From contig JBBPUQ010000004.1 in the NCBI GenBank assembly GCA_038501195.1, positions 1,116,001 through 1,180,000 on the forward strand: 64,000 nt of DNA, in the 5' to 3' direction. The notes under the pieces are model-generated. The model ran no database searches, was not told the origin of the DNA, and saw nothing but the letters and a program-made list of their open reading frames with translations. This stretch comes from Nemania diffusa (taxonomy: Eukaryota; Ascomycota; Sordariomycetes; Xylariales; Xylariaceae). The position numbers and the translations under genes are program-made. Position 1 is the first letter of the stretch. The number at the start of each line of letters is the position of its first letter. Positions 36,159 through 47,857 of this stretch are shown here, one piece after another.

Positions 36159-36477
36159 CACTCAAGATAGTCAACTCGTAGTAGAGAAGAAAAGGGATGG
36201 AATTATTCTTAGCTACTTTGTAAATAAATCCACGCACCTAGATAGGTCCTATCTAATTCAAGTGACCTTGCCTTTTTAAGCAACGGTCGCGATAGCTAAT
36301 TACACGTACAGGGTACCCATTTATACACTATGCATTTATTTCTTAATACCGTTTAAGAGAGAACTGATTACTAATAACCCGATAAACACATTTAGAAGGT
36401 ATAAATATTATTTAGTTAAGAGAATTCCCCCATTCTTATTTCATTTAGTAAGGTCCCCTCTTTTTGATAACCAAAAA
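36159..36477. other. Intergenic, convergent 3' ends
   Basis: 320 AT-rich bases between the convergent orphan gene and second LysM gene; presumably overlapping or adjacent 3' UTRs. Confidence 0.5.
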
Positions 36478-37907
36478 TCAACGCGTCAAAGCTGGGGTCG
36501 CATCTGGATCTGCCAACAAATAACTAGGCGAACAAGTTATCGGGAAAGATGTGCTACCCAGCGGAGTCCCCGTCGGAATAGGCATGCAGTAGGGCGACAT
36601 CAGCTCCTGGCAATCTTGATTCAGCAGCTCCCAAGCGAAACCCGCGTCGTAGTCCTCGTCCTTAATGGGGCAATTGGCGAAATACTGCGTTGGCGCTGGA
36701 CCGGTTCCGGTGGCGACAGTAGAAGTCGGTATCGACCACTCGTATGAGGCCGTCGTCGCGTTGCCGAGGGGAGTGCCCGCCGTAGGTCCTGCAACCCAGG
36801 ATCCAGCAGGCAAGGTCCAAATGTCGTCAAAGCTCGCGGTCATGGTCACGTCGTATGAATCTGTTCCGGGGGGCCTGTTGAGTAGAGAAATACTGCATTA
36901 GCGGCGTACGGTGACATGGTGAAGTGATTAGACAGAGGGAGGGTATCTGGTTTGTGCCCTTACGATATGCAGATACTTCGACCCACCATGGTGGTCATGT
37001 CATCACAGTTGGTCTCTAACACGGGGTTCCACGCCACCAGTTCATTCATCGTGAAAGAGTGGGCTGCTAATATGCTTTTGCATGTGTCGCCTGGTTGGAC
37101 AGTGTATAGCTTGCAGCTGTCCCTGATGCACACAGTCATCCCTTGAGCTATGGCGGTACAGTTCGGGTCAATGCTGTTCAGCGCCAGAAAATTGTCTATG
37201 GCAAGATTGTTAGCCGCAGCGATGGACTCGCACCCATCGCCGCCTTTGATGGTATAGTACGTGCCGCCAAAGCAGGTCTGATTGGGCATTGGGGTCATAG
37301 TCGGCAAGGCAACCGACGAAGGTGTTGTGTACGGATATTTGGTCGGGGCGACTGCGCATGATGACAGAAGCGAGGAGTACCCTGATGGGGTGATCTTGCG
37401 GGCTCCAAACTCGGACGAGAGCATGCCAGCGAGGTATTTGAGCGTGCAGTCATCGCAGACCTGGGCCGTGTGGTTCACTACGCCCGGGAGGCAGAAGCCC
37501 GTTCCCATCGCCGACAGGCCAGTGAGGCACGCTGTGTCGTGAGCCCACTTGAGGGCCACAGCGATGTCATTACCTGACTGTGTGGTATTATAGCCAAAGT
37601 CGTAATCCACGTTACCGCAGCGCGTGTTAATGTTGGCTGCAAACGTATTCAACGACGTGGTGCATGTAGAGTTGCAGTATTCACTCAGAAATGTCGCGTT
37701 GAAGGGGAAGTCGTTCTCAAGCTCCGAAGCGTGGATGAGGCGAGGACCGCAGGTAATATCTGCAGCTAAACTCGCGCGACACGATGCCGGTATCGTGGCC
37801 GGCAGTGAACCTGGTGTCAAGAAGATATGGATAGCAGCAACGCCACTATTCAACAAGATAAGGGCCAGCCATATCGTCGCCATCTTCATCTCGATGCGAC
37901 AAGTCAT
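36478..37907 (-). CDS. Secreted protein with two LysM modules
   Basis: Two exons, 37907-36964 and 36874-36478, total 446 aa. The intron (donor GTAAGG, acceptor CAACAG) splices TC to G and keeps frame. Signal peptide within the first ~25 residues; starts at 37907, 37889 or 37883 are all possible. Residues ~40-200 form a cysteine-rich N-terminal domain (C-R-A-S-L-A-A-D-I-T-C-G) common in LysM proteins that neighbour subgroup-C chitinases. Two LysM modules follow (~215-262 with G-G-D-G-C, ~265-315 with P-G-D-T-C and W-N-P). The C-terminal ~130 residues are Pro/Thr-rich with four cysteines. It is divergent from the GH18-nuclease gene with a 922-bp shared upstream region, arguing for co-expression. 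Probably binds chitin in the wall. Confidence 0.92.
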
Positions 37908-38829
37908 GACTCGATTGGATAAGACTAAGAAAACTAGCTGAGTTGATGTCAGTTATGCTATCCTAAATGATGTGAGACAAAACACAAACTTGATGAGTGA
38001 ACTTGAGCTAGCTAACGATTATCAGTCTCTTATTAGTTGCTAGAACGAGGTTCGCTAATGCGCATTAGAAGCGATTCAAGCATACATCTGTACATGTAAA
38101 CTTATTTACTCCTTTTACCTCGCCATATGGAGGCGTTAGGTGAAATGCAGAGAGTCGATGATGCCAACCCCTTTGTGGTGTGTGAGGTTTGCCAAGTGGT
38201 GAGTTTGGGGGCTGTCCATATCAGGTATTATAGGTACTATGTCTAATATGTACACTGTGCAAAAGACTGCATGAGTACCTGCAGGAACACTCACGATATT
38301 ATAGCACACCCACACCATGTCAGCATCAGCGCCTTATTAATTATAGATTATTGGCGGTGAGGGGAGCGAAAGGTGCCAAGGCAAGAGATGCTCCAGATGT
38401 TCTCACCCTTGTCCTGTAGAACAGTTCAGGTGGGTTGCATGATCAAGTCTCAGAAGAGGTCGTGCGTTGGAGAAAAGGGGATTCTAGCTTGAAGCTTGTT
38501 AGCAGGCAATTCGGGCGAGAGTCCCTTTTCCGAGGATGCAGCTTGACGTGCTAGACGTTATAGGGTCTCTATTCGTGTTAAAGATATTTTAACTTAAGGA
38601 TGCAGAGTGATGCATCAAGAGAAGGTATGGATCCTGAGCCCCTGAATGATAATTATTCACCATTCTTTAATAGTTATATACTCAACCCGGCTTGTCTTAG
38701 AGTTGCTTGCTATGGCTACTGATCTTTGATCATACCGTTGCCACCCTGGGGAAACTGAGATATCTTTAAGATATGCTTTAGGACCTTTCCTGTTCCTACG
38801 GAAAGCCCACATTCATTACAATTTGCGCC
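37908..38829. other. Bidirectional promoter region, LysM / chitinase
   Basis: 922 bp between divergent LysM and GH18-nuclease genes. A TATATA element at 38675-38680 faces the chitinase gene. No ORF is supported. Confidence 0.5.
38675..38680 (+). promoter_or_regulatory. TATA-like element of the chitinase-nuclease gene
   Basis: TATATA 150 bp upstream of the ATG at 38830, in an otherwise AT-rich stretch, so only moderate support. Confidence 0.35.
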
Positions 38830-41800
38830 ATGTATTCGCCCAGTTCTCGTTTCCTTTCGGGCGTGATACTCTTCATCCTTTTCAAAGCCATCGCTGCACA
38901 ACAAGACTCAACCTGCAGTGTTGCTGTCCCGTGTAAATCCGGTTGCTGTAGCTCATCAGGTTTGTACACCAAATTCAGTTTCTTCATGCCTACTGAGAAG
39001 CCCGTTGAGCTGACTTATATATATCAGGCAAATGCGGCTTCGGCCCCGAGTTCTGTGACAAACCTGGGTAATTCCGCTACTGTCCTCTTCGGCCATATTT
39101 GACAGATCAGCCCGGCTGACAAAACCCATATAGATGCCAGGGAAATTGTGATGCCAAGGCTGAGTGTGGTCAGTATGCCTTGGAAGAAAACTTCAACTGC
39201 CCCCTGAATGTCTGTTGCAGGTAAGCTCGCTAGTCTTATACTAGTACGTTTGCTATGAAAAATAATGGTTAATAAAAGTTCTGTTTAGCAAGTGGGGTTT
39301 CTGCGGATTCGACGAGCTCTTTTGCAACTCAGAGTGCCAGAACAAGGGTGGCTGTTTGCCCGTCGTGTAAGTAATTACCCTACAAGATGCGAAGGCGCCG
39401 TCTATTCCACGGTCTATCTAACCGGAAGTGCTTTACCCGCAGACGACCAGGATGTAGTGAAAGTACGGATGCCATGTCGGCAGAAGTCCGGACCGCTTAC
39501 TACGGTGCCTGGAGTGCTGGGCGAAGCTGCAATGCTTTAGAGCCCGAGAGCATCCCGGCGGGAGTCCTCACCCATATCAATGTTGCGTTCGAGTATGTCT
39601 CAGCGGAGCACGAGATTACCGATATGGTAGGCCCGGTTGTTGGCCGGACATCTCGTCTTAAAAATATTTACTCTGGACTTCGTGTTAACATTGCTATCGG
39701 TAAGTCTTTGAAAAGTCTTAGCTTAAAAGCCGACCTCTATACTAGTATAAGATGAGCGAACTCGGCATAAATACTGTGGGAGTATCCTTATCATGCTAGT
39801 CAATTCCACGGGGTTGTCGCCATTTTCTGCTGCACTATCAACACGTATACTAATGCCAGCTGACTTTGCCTATAGGCGGGTGGACTTTCAACGACCCTCC
39901 TACGGCTACGCGTTTTTCAGACATGGCATCAACGGTCTCCAACCGCCAAACATTTATTAAGTCGCTTATCAAGTACATGAAGAAGTATGCATTAGACGGT
40001 GTTGATATTGGTATGGTGTCCCTAATGAATTGGTTTCCACTGAGAAGCTAATATTGTTCCCTCTCCTCAGACTGGGAATATCCCGTTGCCGATGACCGTG
40101 GTGGCATCGCACAGGATTTTGACAACTTTGTGTTGCTCTGCTCCAACATCCGAGACGCATTTGATTCATACGATGCCGGCTGGCAGTTAACTATTACTTT
40201 GCCGAATAGCTACTGGTATCTGCGGGGCTTTGATATTAAGAGACTTGAGGAGTATGTGGACTGGTTCAACGTCATGACTTATGACATTCATGGAATATGG
40301 GACCAGAAAAATATATGGACAGGCCCATACCTGAAGGGGCACACAAATCTCGTCGAGATCGAGACCGGACTTGACCTGTTATGGCGTAATGGCATCACGG
40401 CCGACAAGGTAGTCATGGGCTATGGCTTCTATGGGCGCGGCTTCACTATGACAGACTCGAATTGCCACGAGCCGCCAGACTGCACTTTTGACGGGCCGGG
40501 CTACGCGGGGGACTGTACAAATGAGCCCGGTATTTTGTCTTATAGTGGTATGTTCTATATTGTTCAAATCCTTGCCTCCCTATTTCCCTCTCTGCAGCTC
40601 TATGCCTCTCCTATGTTATTCTAGTCTCACAAATCTTAACAGAGGTCTCTGGATATAAGAATGAGCTAGGCTCAGTAACCTTCTACGACGAAGAAACCTC
40701 TGTGAAGTACATGGTCTATGGAGGGAATCAGTGGATCTCATGGGATGACGCCGAGTCCTTCAACGCCAAGAAGAAGTTTATGTTTAAGCGCTGCCTTAAG
40801 GGGCTGATGATTTGGGAACTTGGCTTGGACTCGGCTGGTTACGGCGCGCTTAGAGCTCTCTTCGGCGACGATGCGGTTGACAAGGGTCTCTCGGACACGA
40901 CGCTCAACCCGGAGGAGCAGGCACAGCTGGCCTTCGACCTCTCAGCGTACACGGGCCAGAATTGCTACGTAACGCAGTCCTGCACAAAAGGCGGCAGCGA
41001 CAATGCGCCCGACAAGATTTGCGGCTCTCCCGAATACTCTTCCGTTGCCGTCTCGCATAACCCTGTGCAGATGCTGACGTCCCGGTACGCCCTGCCATGT
41101 AAGGAGGGCGAGTATCACCACATCTGCTGCCCTACCAAAGCGAAACCCAAGAACTGCGAGTGGCTCGGGGCACCAGAGAGGAGTGCCTTTGGCTGCAATC
41201 GGGGATGTGGGCCGTCGCAGTTCGAGCTGACCACGGACACGTTCTACGATCAGTTTGGAGAGAAGAACTGCTTTTCCGGGTCACGAAGTGTAAGCCAGCC
41301 AATCATTTTGACTATTTCATTTTACTTTCCAATATTTATGTGTATGAAATATTCAACTGCCTGCTGACAATTCTTTCGCAACCGAATAGCTGTGCTGTGA
41401 CTCAACCGATATTCTCAGAAAGTGCCATTGGACTGACTGTGGCTTCGAAACAAGCGCAAATGGGAATTGCGCTGACAATGAAGTCACAGTAGCTACTCGT
41501 ATGGACTCAGAAACCGGCGGTAAGTTCTATACTCCCCTCGTCGCTTCTTTTGTCTCATCTCAATTAAAACTAGAGCCATCTTCCTAGAGTAGGATAACAT
41601 GGTCTCTCTAGAATAATCTCATGCATTCAAATGCGCTACTAACGTTACGAGCGGCAGAGACTTGCAAGTCACAAACAGGATTAGGAAATGGAGGCTCAAC
41701 AGGCCCCGAAACACATCAATGGTTCAGATCATATTGCTGTCCTAAAGACGATGCCTTAGAGGATTGCGAGTGGTCCAACGACCCATCTCGCTTTCCCGGT

Positions 41801-44800
41801 GCCTCAGTTATTGCTGCCCCTGTATGCGTGACTAAGGAATGCCCAAAAGATACATTGGCCATAACTGATGCTCTGTTGCCCGAGACCTTGTTCAACTTGA
41901 AGAAGGAGAATAATGATCCTTGTTTTTCATTTGTCAACTATCCAGGAACAACACCCGGGTTCCCCCTCTGCTGTGCGCCGCCATCTCGCTTCACTCATGA
42001 CTGGCCCGTAAACCCGGCATATCTCTGGAGCGGCGCTTGGACAGGCGACGATGATGATATTTCTTGGGAGTGGGCGGACAACTTTGGAAGTAACAACGCT
42101 GACACACACCCGGATAACTTGGAGACAGATCCTGGTGATGATCCGTATGGATTCGTCATGCTCGACGGCCCCCCAGGCTCTATTGCTAAGCAGTTCAACA
42201 AGCAATTCACCATCCTCACCCGAGATGCACCCACCGTATTCAAACCCAAAACCTATGTCACCACTAACCAGACCATCCTCGACGCAACATTCGAGCACAC
42301 AGAAGAGACAGTTCATGTTTATTGTAATTATGCGCACGACTCGAGGGAATGCAACGAGATCTTCCACAAAGGTGCCCGCGATACCATTATCAAGCTGCCC
42401 GAGCACGTCGGCGAAGGCCCATGGGCGCGTGTTGTGTCGATGGAGCCCGACTATGACCCGCCTAGCCTGCCGGCCTGGGCGATCCGCAAACGCGAGGACA
42501 CGACAAATAACAATGGCATCTACAGGTTAACATTTGATTACAACTTCCACCTCATTGAGCGTGCCGACACCGAACCCGTATACATGAGAGTCGACTACAC
42601 AAATCTGCAACAATACTGGTCAGAGGTTACGGACGAACCTATTACTAGCAAGGCCAAGCATAAGCGATCAGCCAAGTCCAACATGGATTTTCAGTCTTGG
42701 AAATCCCGCGTTGAGAGGGCCAAGAATGGCCCAATTACCGGCGGCGAAGATCACATGCATGACTTCCATGCCACTGGCGAAACTGACTTCGGCCCAGACG
42801 GCGAAGTGCCCCCTTCTCCGTATAGTTCCATTTCCAAAAACCATCGTCGCTGGGCCGGTACCTTTTTAGACTGGCTCAAGAAGATCACAACTATTACCAA
42901 ACAAGAGGCGGGCAAGCTTCCTATGGGTATCAGCAAGCTCTTTAATATCTACAGCGGTCGTCTGCGTTGTACCAACGATGCTGGAGTTACCATTACTGCA
43001 GGTCTCGACATCACGGCTGACGTGAGGCTAGACATGGGCGCCAAATACGCATACTATTTCTCCGGTACCGTCCTTCCGCCCAAAATAATTGACACATACG
43101 TCTATGTTGGTGCTCAGCCTAATGTCTACGCCGGCGTCACTTTCCGGGGCAACGCTTATTTAGGTTATAAAAGTGAGGTGCGCAAACTAGTCGAAACCAT
43201 CTCATATCCCGGTCTGTCCATCAAGGGAATAGCAACCGTAGGCCCGACGCTCGATGTCTGGGGTCAGATACAAGGTGACATCACCATCTCCGGTCAGCTC
43301 AAGGTCGGCGCTAGGTACACGTTCAACCAAATCGATCTATACCTTCCCAACAACGATGAAACGAAAGACAAGGCAAGCGATCAGCTTAAAGAGCTTGAAA
43401 AAGATCAAACGGGTCTCTCTCCAGTCTTCCAAGCTGACGTACGCGCAGATGTCGGTGTACACCTGCGCGTCACACCCGAGATCAATGTTGGCATCAAGGT
43501 AGGCGGCGGTATCGGCCCGCTAACCTCGCAACCGTTTCTCGACGCACACATCTCGGCCTTTACAAACACGTCATTGCACTTCCAAGCCCACGTCACGGCA
43601 GGAACGACAGGCGCGAAAAGCAACTGGGAGTATGGTTACAGTATCGAGCTGCTGTGGCGGGTTGGAATCGCCGCCGTCGTCCAGATCTATAACTACAAGG
43701 AGTGGCGTACCAATACATATTACCCTGTTGACTGGCAGACTATCCCAATATATGGGCCGATTGTGGTTAAGTCGGCTACCACGGCTGGGGCAAGGCGTGC
43801 TCTTGCGCTAGACGCAGCGGAGTCAGAGTCCTGGATATTGGCAGAAAAGGCATTGCCGAATCCTGTATTTGGATGGGCGTCAATGCGCCCGTACGATGCC
43901 CCCCCAGACACAAACAGTATTTACAACACATCGACTACAGACCTTGGCCTTCCCCTTTTTAAACGTCAGCAGTCCACCATGGAAAGGGAGTTCAAACTTG
44001 GCGACTTTAAGTGCACAACAGGAGGCTCCTCGGCCTGCGACACAGACAGCCTTGACCAACGAAGCCTTAGTAACATGATGCCCGTAACTGGTCGTCGAAA
44101 CGGCCGATCTCGAGTAGTGAAGATATCGAAAAGAGCTGGGTCCGACTGCAGGCTAAAAATCCCACGCATCTACTGTAAGTCAAGCCAAGTCAGTCCCTAA
44201 GTCCTTCTACGCTCCTATTTCATGTAACTGACCGCATATAAATTGTATAGTCAACTGTGGAACCTTCTTCGGCGACGTAGCTCTCACGGGCGCAAACGGC
44301 CAAGTCACTCTCCCCGGTATATGCAGCAGTGCACGCGCGTATCTTTTCAACAACGGCATCATCACAAACCAGATAAAGCTAACATTCGATCCCAATAATC
44401 GCGGCACCCGCAACTCGCAGTCTTGCGGAGGTGCGAGAAACATTTGCTCAGCTGGCGGTGAAAATAATCTCAGGAAGATGCAGCTCGGTGCCCCATATGA
44501 CAGCATCCGGACCCTTGTCAACTGCGATGAGTTTCCTTTCGCATCGACTGAGGAGGGTGGTTATGGGTGGGCTGGTAACGATCGAGGTCTTGCTCCGACT
44601 AACCCTGTTGGCACTACAAGGACGTGTGTGCCTGAGTGGCAGAATAGTCTTCAAGGCAATTGTGTTTGTAAGTCTCCCCCGTGTTTCATTTTATCAGAGT
44701 CAGTCTTTAGGCTTGTTACTTTTTATAAATACTCATACTTACCGTACCTAGCCCTCTTGGGCAATATTGAATCGAACGTCGAGTACTTCAATAACGCTGC

Positions 44801-45420
44801 CATGGCCAATGACGACCCCAACGCGGCCAATTGGCAAAGCTGGGATTCCAATAATGCCGGGTGGAACAGGAAAGAAGCATTCGCAACAGCGGGAAAAGGT
44901 CGACAGCGTCTATCTAGATATCTCACTGACCAGCCTGTCCCACTGAGTGGACAAGACGCAAATGTAAGTGTGCCTTTACCTACCTGTCTCCTCCCGAGTC
45001 AACCGCCCTCACTCTCGATACCTAACTAAGTGTCACACACATCTACTATCAATCAAATACAATCTGACCCCTATTTCCTTTTCTCGTAAACAGGAAAAAG
45101 CCGATAGATCACTCAGTTGGTACCACAAGCGCAACTTCACGATGTACCTCGTCAACAACGATGGCCACATCGCAGCTGCGTTCCCCGGACACACGTCAGC
45201 GACGGGAACTCTAGTCAGCAACACGGGCGCTCAGAACACCAACCTCAACGACGCGACATGGATCATATGTGCTATCAGTCTGCGCGGCCAGCAGCGCTAC
45301 CGGTGGGGGCCCAACAAAGACGGAAGCGTTAAACATAACGGGTACTGCTGGGACGGCGTCACGACGAGGCCCGTCTGGGGCGGGGTCGGCAATTTCGTAG
45401 TCATTTGGTATTTCTCGTAA
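38830..45420 (+). CDS. GH18 subgroup-C (killer-toxin-like) chitinase with C-terminal NucA/NucB-like nuclease domain
   Basis: Thirteen exons: 38830-38959, 39028-39067, 39134-39220, 39289-39366, 39443-39699, 39876-40010, 40071-40547, 40643-41289, 41390-41519, 41658-44174, 44251-44667, 44752-44963 and 45094-45420. The total is 5454 nt, exactly 1818 codons. Signal peptide (~1-23); cysteine-rich chitin-binding type-1-like modules (~28-110, e.g. C-C-S-S-S-G and C-G-F); GH18 barrel (~125-475) with intact catalytic D-G-V-D-I-D-W-E across the sixth intron; a cysteine-rich stretch (~500-750); a long beta-rich middle region (~750-1480); then a domain with C-D-E-F-P-F-A-S-T-E-E-G-G (~1590), the signature of NucA/NucB-type secreted nucleases. 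Lys-Arg sites occur near 42655, 43961 and 44130, the last just before the nuclease. The architecture recalls zymocin, whose chitinase subunit delivers a nuclease subunit. Annotated as a predicted toxin-like secreted protein; activity is unproven. The stop codon overlaps a GTAAGT donor, so a further exon is possible. Confidence 0.88.
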
Positions 45421-45499
45421 GTTTTGACCACTTGAAGTCCTGCAAACACAAATTCTCTCGTGGAAATATTACCTAGCTACCAATGGATAGCATAAACAC

Positions 45500-45859
45500 A
45501 TGGAAGCTAATTATTGGGGTCGGCCCCCTTTTTATAGTTGCGATATTGATTTTGACGGCGCGCCACACCAGAAGCGAGGAGAGACGCCCGAGCCTATTGG
45601 GTTTTATGGAGGGGAGCCGATTTATGGTAAGTTTGCCTTACATTACTGTCTAAGTTGCTCTCCCTATTTGAGCTCCAGGCAAGTGCAGCTACTAGCTTCC
45701 AAAAGCTAGTAATAATCGAACAAGCATTTAGCTAACCTATATGCTTGTAAATTTAGGCATTAAGAGGGTTGAGGATGGGGACTGGAAGCGCGTCTTAATT
45801 AATCCAGAAGACGCGCCTCTACCTGACCTGCGTGAATCATTTCCGCTGAGTACCTAACA
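45500..45859 (+). CDS. Small downstream ORF or extra 3' exons of the chitinase-nuclease gene
   Basis: Two blocks, about 45500-45628 and 45757-45859, with a GTAAGT donor (about 45629) and a TTTAG acceptor. In one frame, starting at ATG 45500, they encode a ~76-residue acidic soluble peptide (E-P-I-G-F-Y-G-G, then G-D-W-K-R-V-L-I-N-P). In another frame, reached by splicing from the GTAAGT that overlaps the upstream stop to an acceptor at about 45494, they would add a hydrophobic, membrane-helix-like segment. The first reading stays open longer and looks more protein-like. It lies 80 bp after the nuclease domain, so it is either a terminal part of that protein or a small separate gene. Sequence alone cannot decide. 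Confidence 0.4.
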
Positions 45860-46769
45860 ATTCACATAAATAACAAGCGGATAATATGTATTGGTGATAC
45901 TGTTCATGTATGTATTATTAATAATAGGGAGATTATTTCCATAAAATTGCCATCTTTAACATAACTGAAAGGTGTCAACACTAACGGATCGTTGAAGGTG
46001 ATACACGTGTATTAGTTAAACAGACAAAGAGTATCTTGACACCCTACAGGTGCTTACATATGTGTAGACTTACCAATGGCTAAATAATGCGGATATTAAG
46101 CAACCGAATTAATTTAAGATTGTATTTGCGTGAGGAAGTGTATGTTTCGTTAAATTGAAAGTTTCTGCTAGGCCATAGAGTCGTAGCAAGGGCACTTCTA
46201 GGCCCCTTCTAAGCCCCTAGGGGGTGCTTGTACCAATTAGTACTATTAAAGGAGAGCATTATTTGGACTGGCAATGAGATTGAGCACTGGTGCTATACTA
46301 CTAACTAGCTGTTACCTAACTTTGTGGATCTACAGGACCTATCTTCACTCTAGATCACATCCCATAACAGTTTCTCTCTATTTGTCAATACAAACGTTGC
46401 TTAACTCATGTTGATTTCTTTAGCAGCCAGATAGTAAAACTGAACGTGTGCATAACACACATCGCACTTTAGAAACTAACAAATACTCACAATAGCACTT
46501 CCCAAGACATTCTAGTTTTTCGAAAATAGTCTTGAAATTAAAGTAATAGGTCAAATTTGGTGTAGAAAACCTACCTAGCTAGCGAAGTCGAGCAGTCTTC
46601 GGGGAGAGAAATATCTAGAACAAATAGAGGAATTCAACATGAACATGAAGGTCTAAGCCTAATCAATACATCCCGCTTAGTTTCAAGTGCAGGTTTACAT
46701 GCACTATCACAATAGAAAATTAACCAATAGTTGAGTCTTTTTCACTTATTTAAATACCTATACATAGTA

Positions 46770-46813
46770 CTTACCTAGCACGTACCTAGCACGTACCTAG
46801 CACTTACCTACAA
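46770..46813. repeat. 11-bp tandem repeat (~4 units)
   Basis: Units of the form C(G/T)TACCTAGCA repeated about four times, continuing into looser CTACCTA tracts to about 46850. Intergenic. Confidence 0.75.
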
Positions 46814-47680
46814 CCTACCTAGAAGGTTGTTGCCTACCTACCTAGTGAAGCAAGAGATAACTTCTAGGTCCCACATTTCCAAAATATTGTTGAAAGATAG
46901 GTTAACATGATTCGCTAGATATCTCGACAGGCGCTAAGGAGGTCTAGGAAGTTAGACGCGAATTAGCAGTTAGTTGGTACCTAAATGAGTACCTAGGTAG
47001 GTAGTATCTATCTACACAGATGCAGTTGTAATCATATGCTGTTGATTGTTATAAGACAATAGGTTAGCATGTACCGAACAGGTAGGTACCTACGGAAAGA
47101 ATACAGACCTATGTACCCAGGTACGTATATATAAGATACAGTAGGTATTATGTTTGCCTAAAGCAAGTAGATAAAGTTGAGCCTTCTATGAGAGTAACTC
47201 TGTACCTAGGTACATACTAATATCCCTTTACCGGTAAACAAGCGGGCGCTACAGTACCAATATTGGAAGTGACGACCCTAGCGTGCCTTCTCTCACACAG
47301 TTGCCGTTTCTATATATATCACACCACCGTCGACAGCTTGGCCTTTTCGCCGTCTTCCTCTCTATTTCTAATCATCCTTTTGCTTCACTTCAATCACTAC
47401 AATCCCTATTTTAAGTTCACATTTAAAGCTGGCAGGTCCCTCAAGATGTCTATAGGGAAGCGTCGCTCTCGACTAGGTAAGCTTATCCTTTCTCCTTCTC
47501 GACATTTCCAACATCGACCTACCCACGGTGTTTTCCGCACTCTCGACCAACCTACACTCACTTCAGTCTATGGCATATTCCTAGATTCTCTTTTAGAGAC
47601 TTCAATTATACACCTTTGCATTATTCTATTCCTCTGTACTCATCCTAATATTTAGAATTGGCGCTATATACACCTCTGAT

Positions 47681-47857
47681 ATGGGAGGACAGCTCCGCCG
47701 ACTGCCACTTGGCTGCTTGCCAATGGCCAAAGACTTCACTATCGACTATATAAAATATTATATAATTAAAAAAGCTTCAAAGCTCCTGTCAAAGCAATGG
47801 CAGCGTGACTTGTCGCCTGCGTGGCTGACAGGCAGGCACCATTGTGAAGAGGGTTAG
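47681..47857 (+). CDS. 58-codon ORF, basic peptide, doubtful
   Basis: Starts at ATG 47681 and ends TAG 47857. The product has a basic, helix-like centre (Y-I-K-Y-Y-I-I-K-K-A-S-K-L-L) and ends L-T-G-R-H-H-C-E-E-G. Base composition is more coding-like than its flanks. It could be a micro-gene, an upstream exon remnant or an element relic. No known family. Confidence 0.2.
   Translation: MGGQLRRLPLGCLPMAKDFTIDYIKYYIIKKASKLLSKQWQRDLSPAWLTGRHHCEEG

Noticed and set aside
41927..42406. 159-codon antisense ORF within the chitinase-nuclease gene
   Set aside because: Lies entirely opposite a continuous coding exon and has no independent support.
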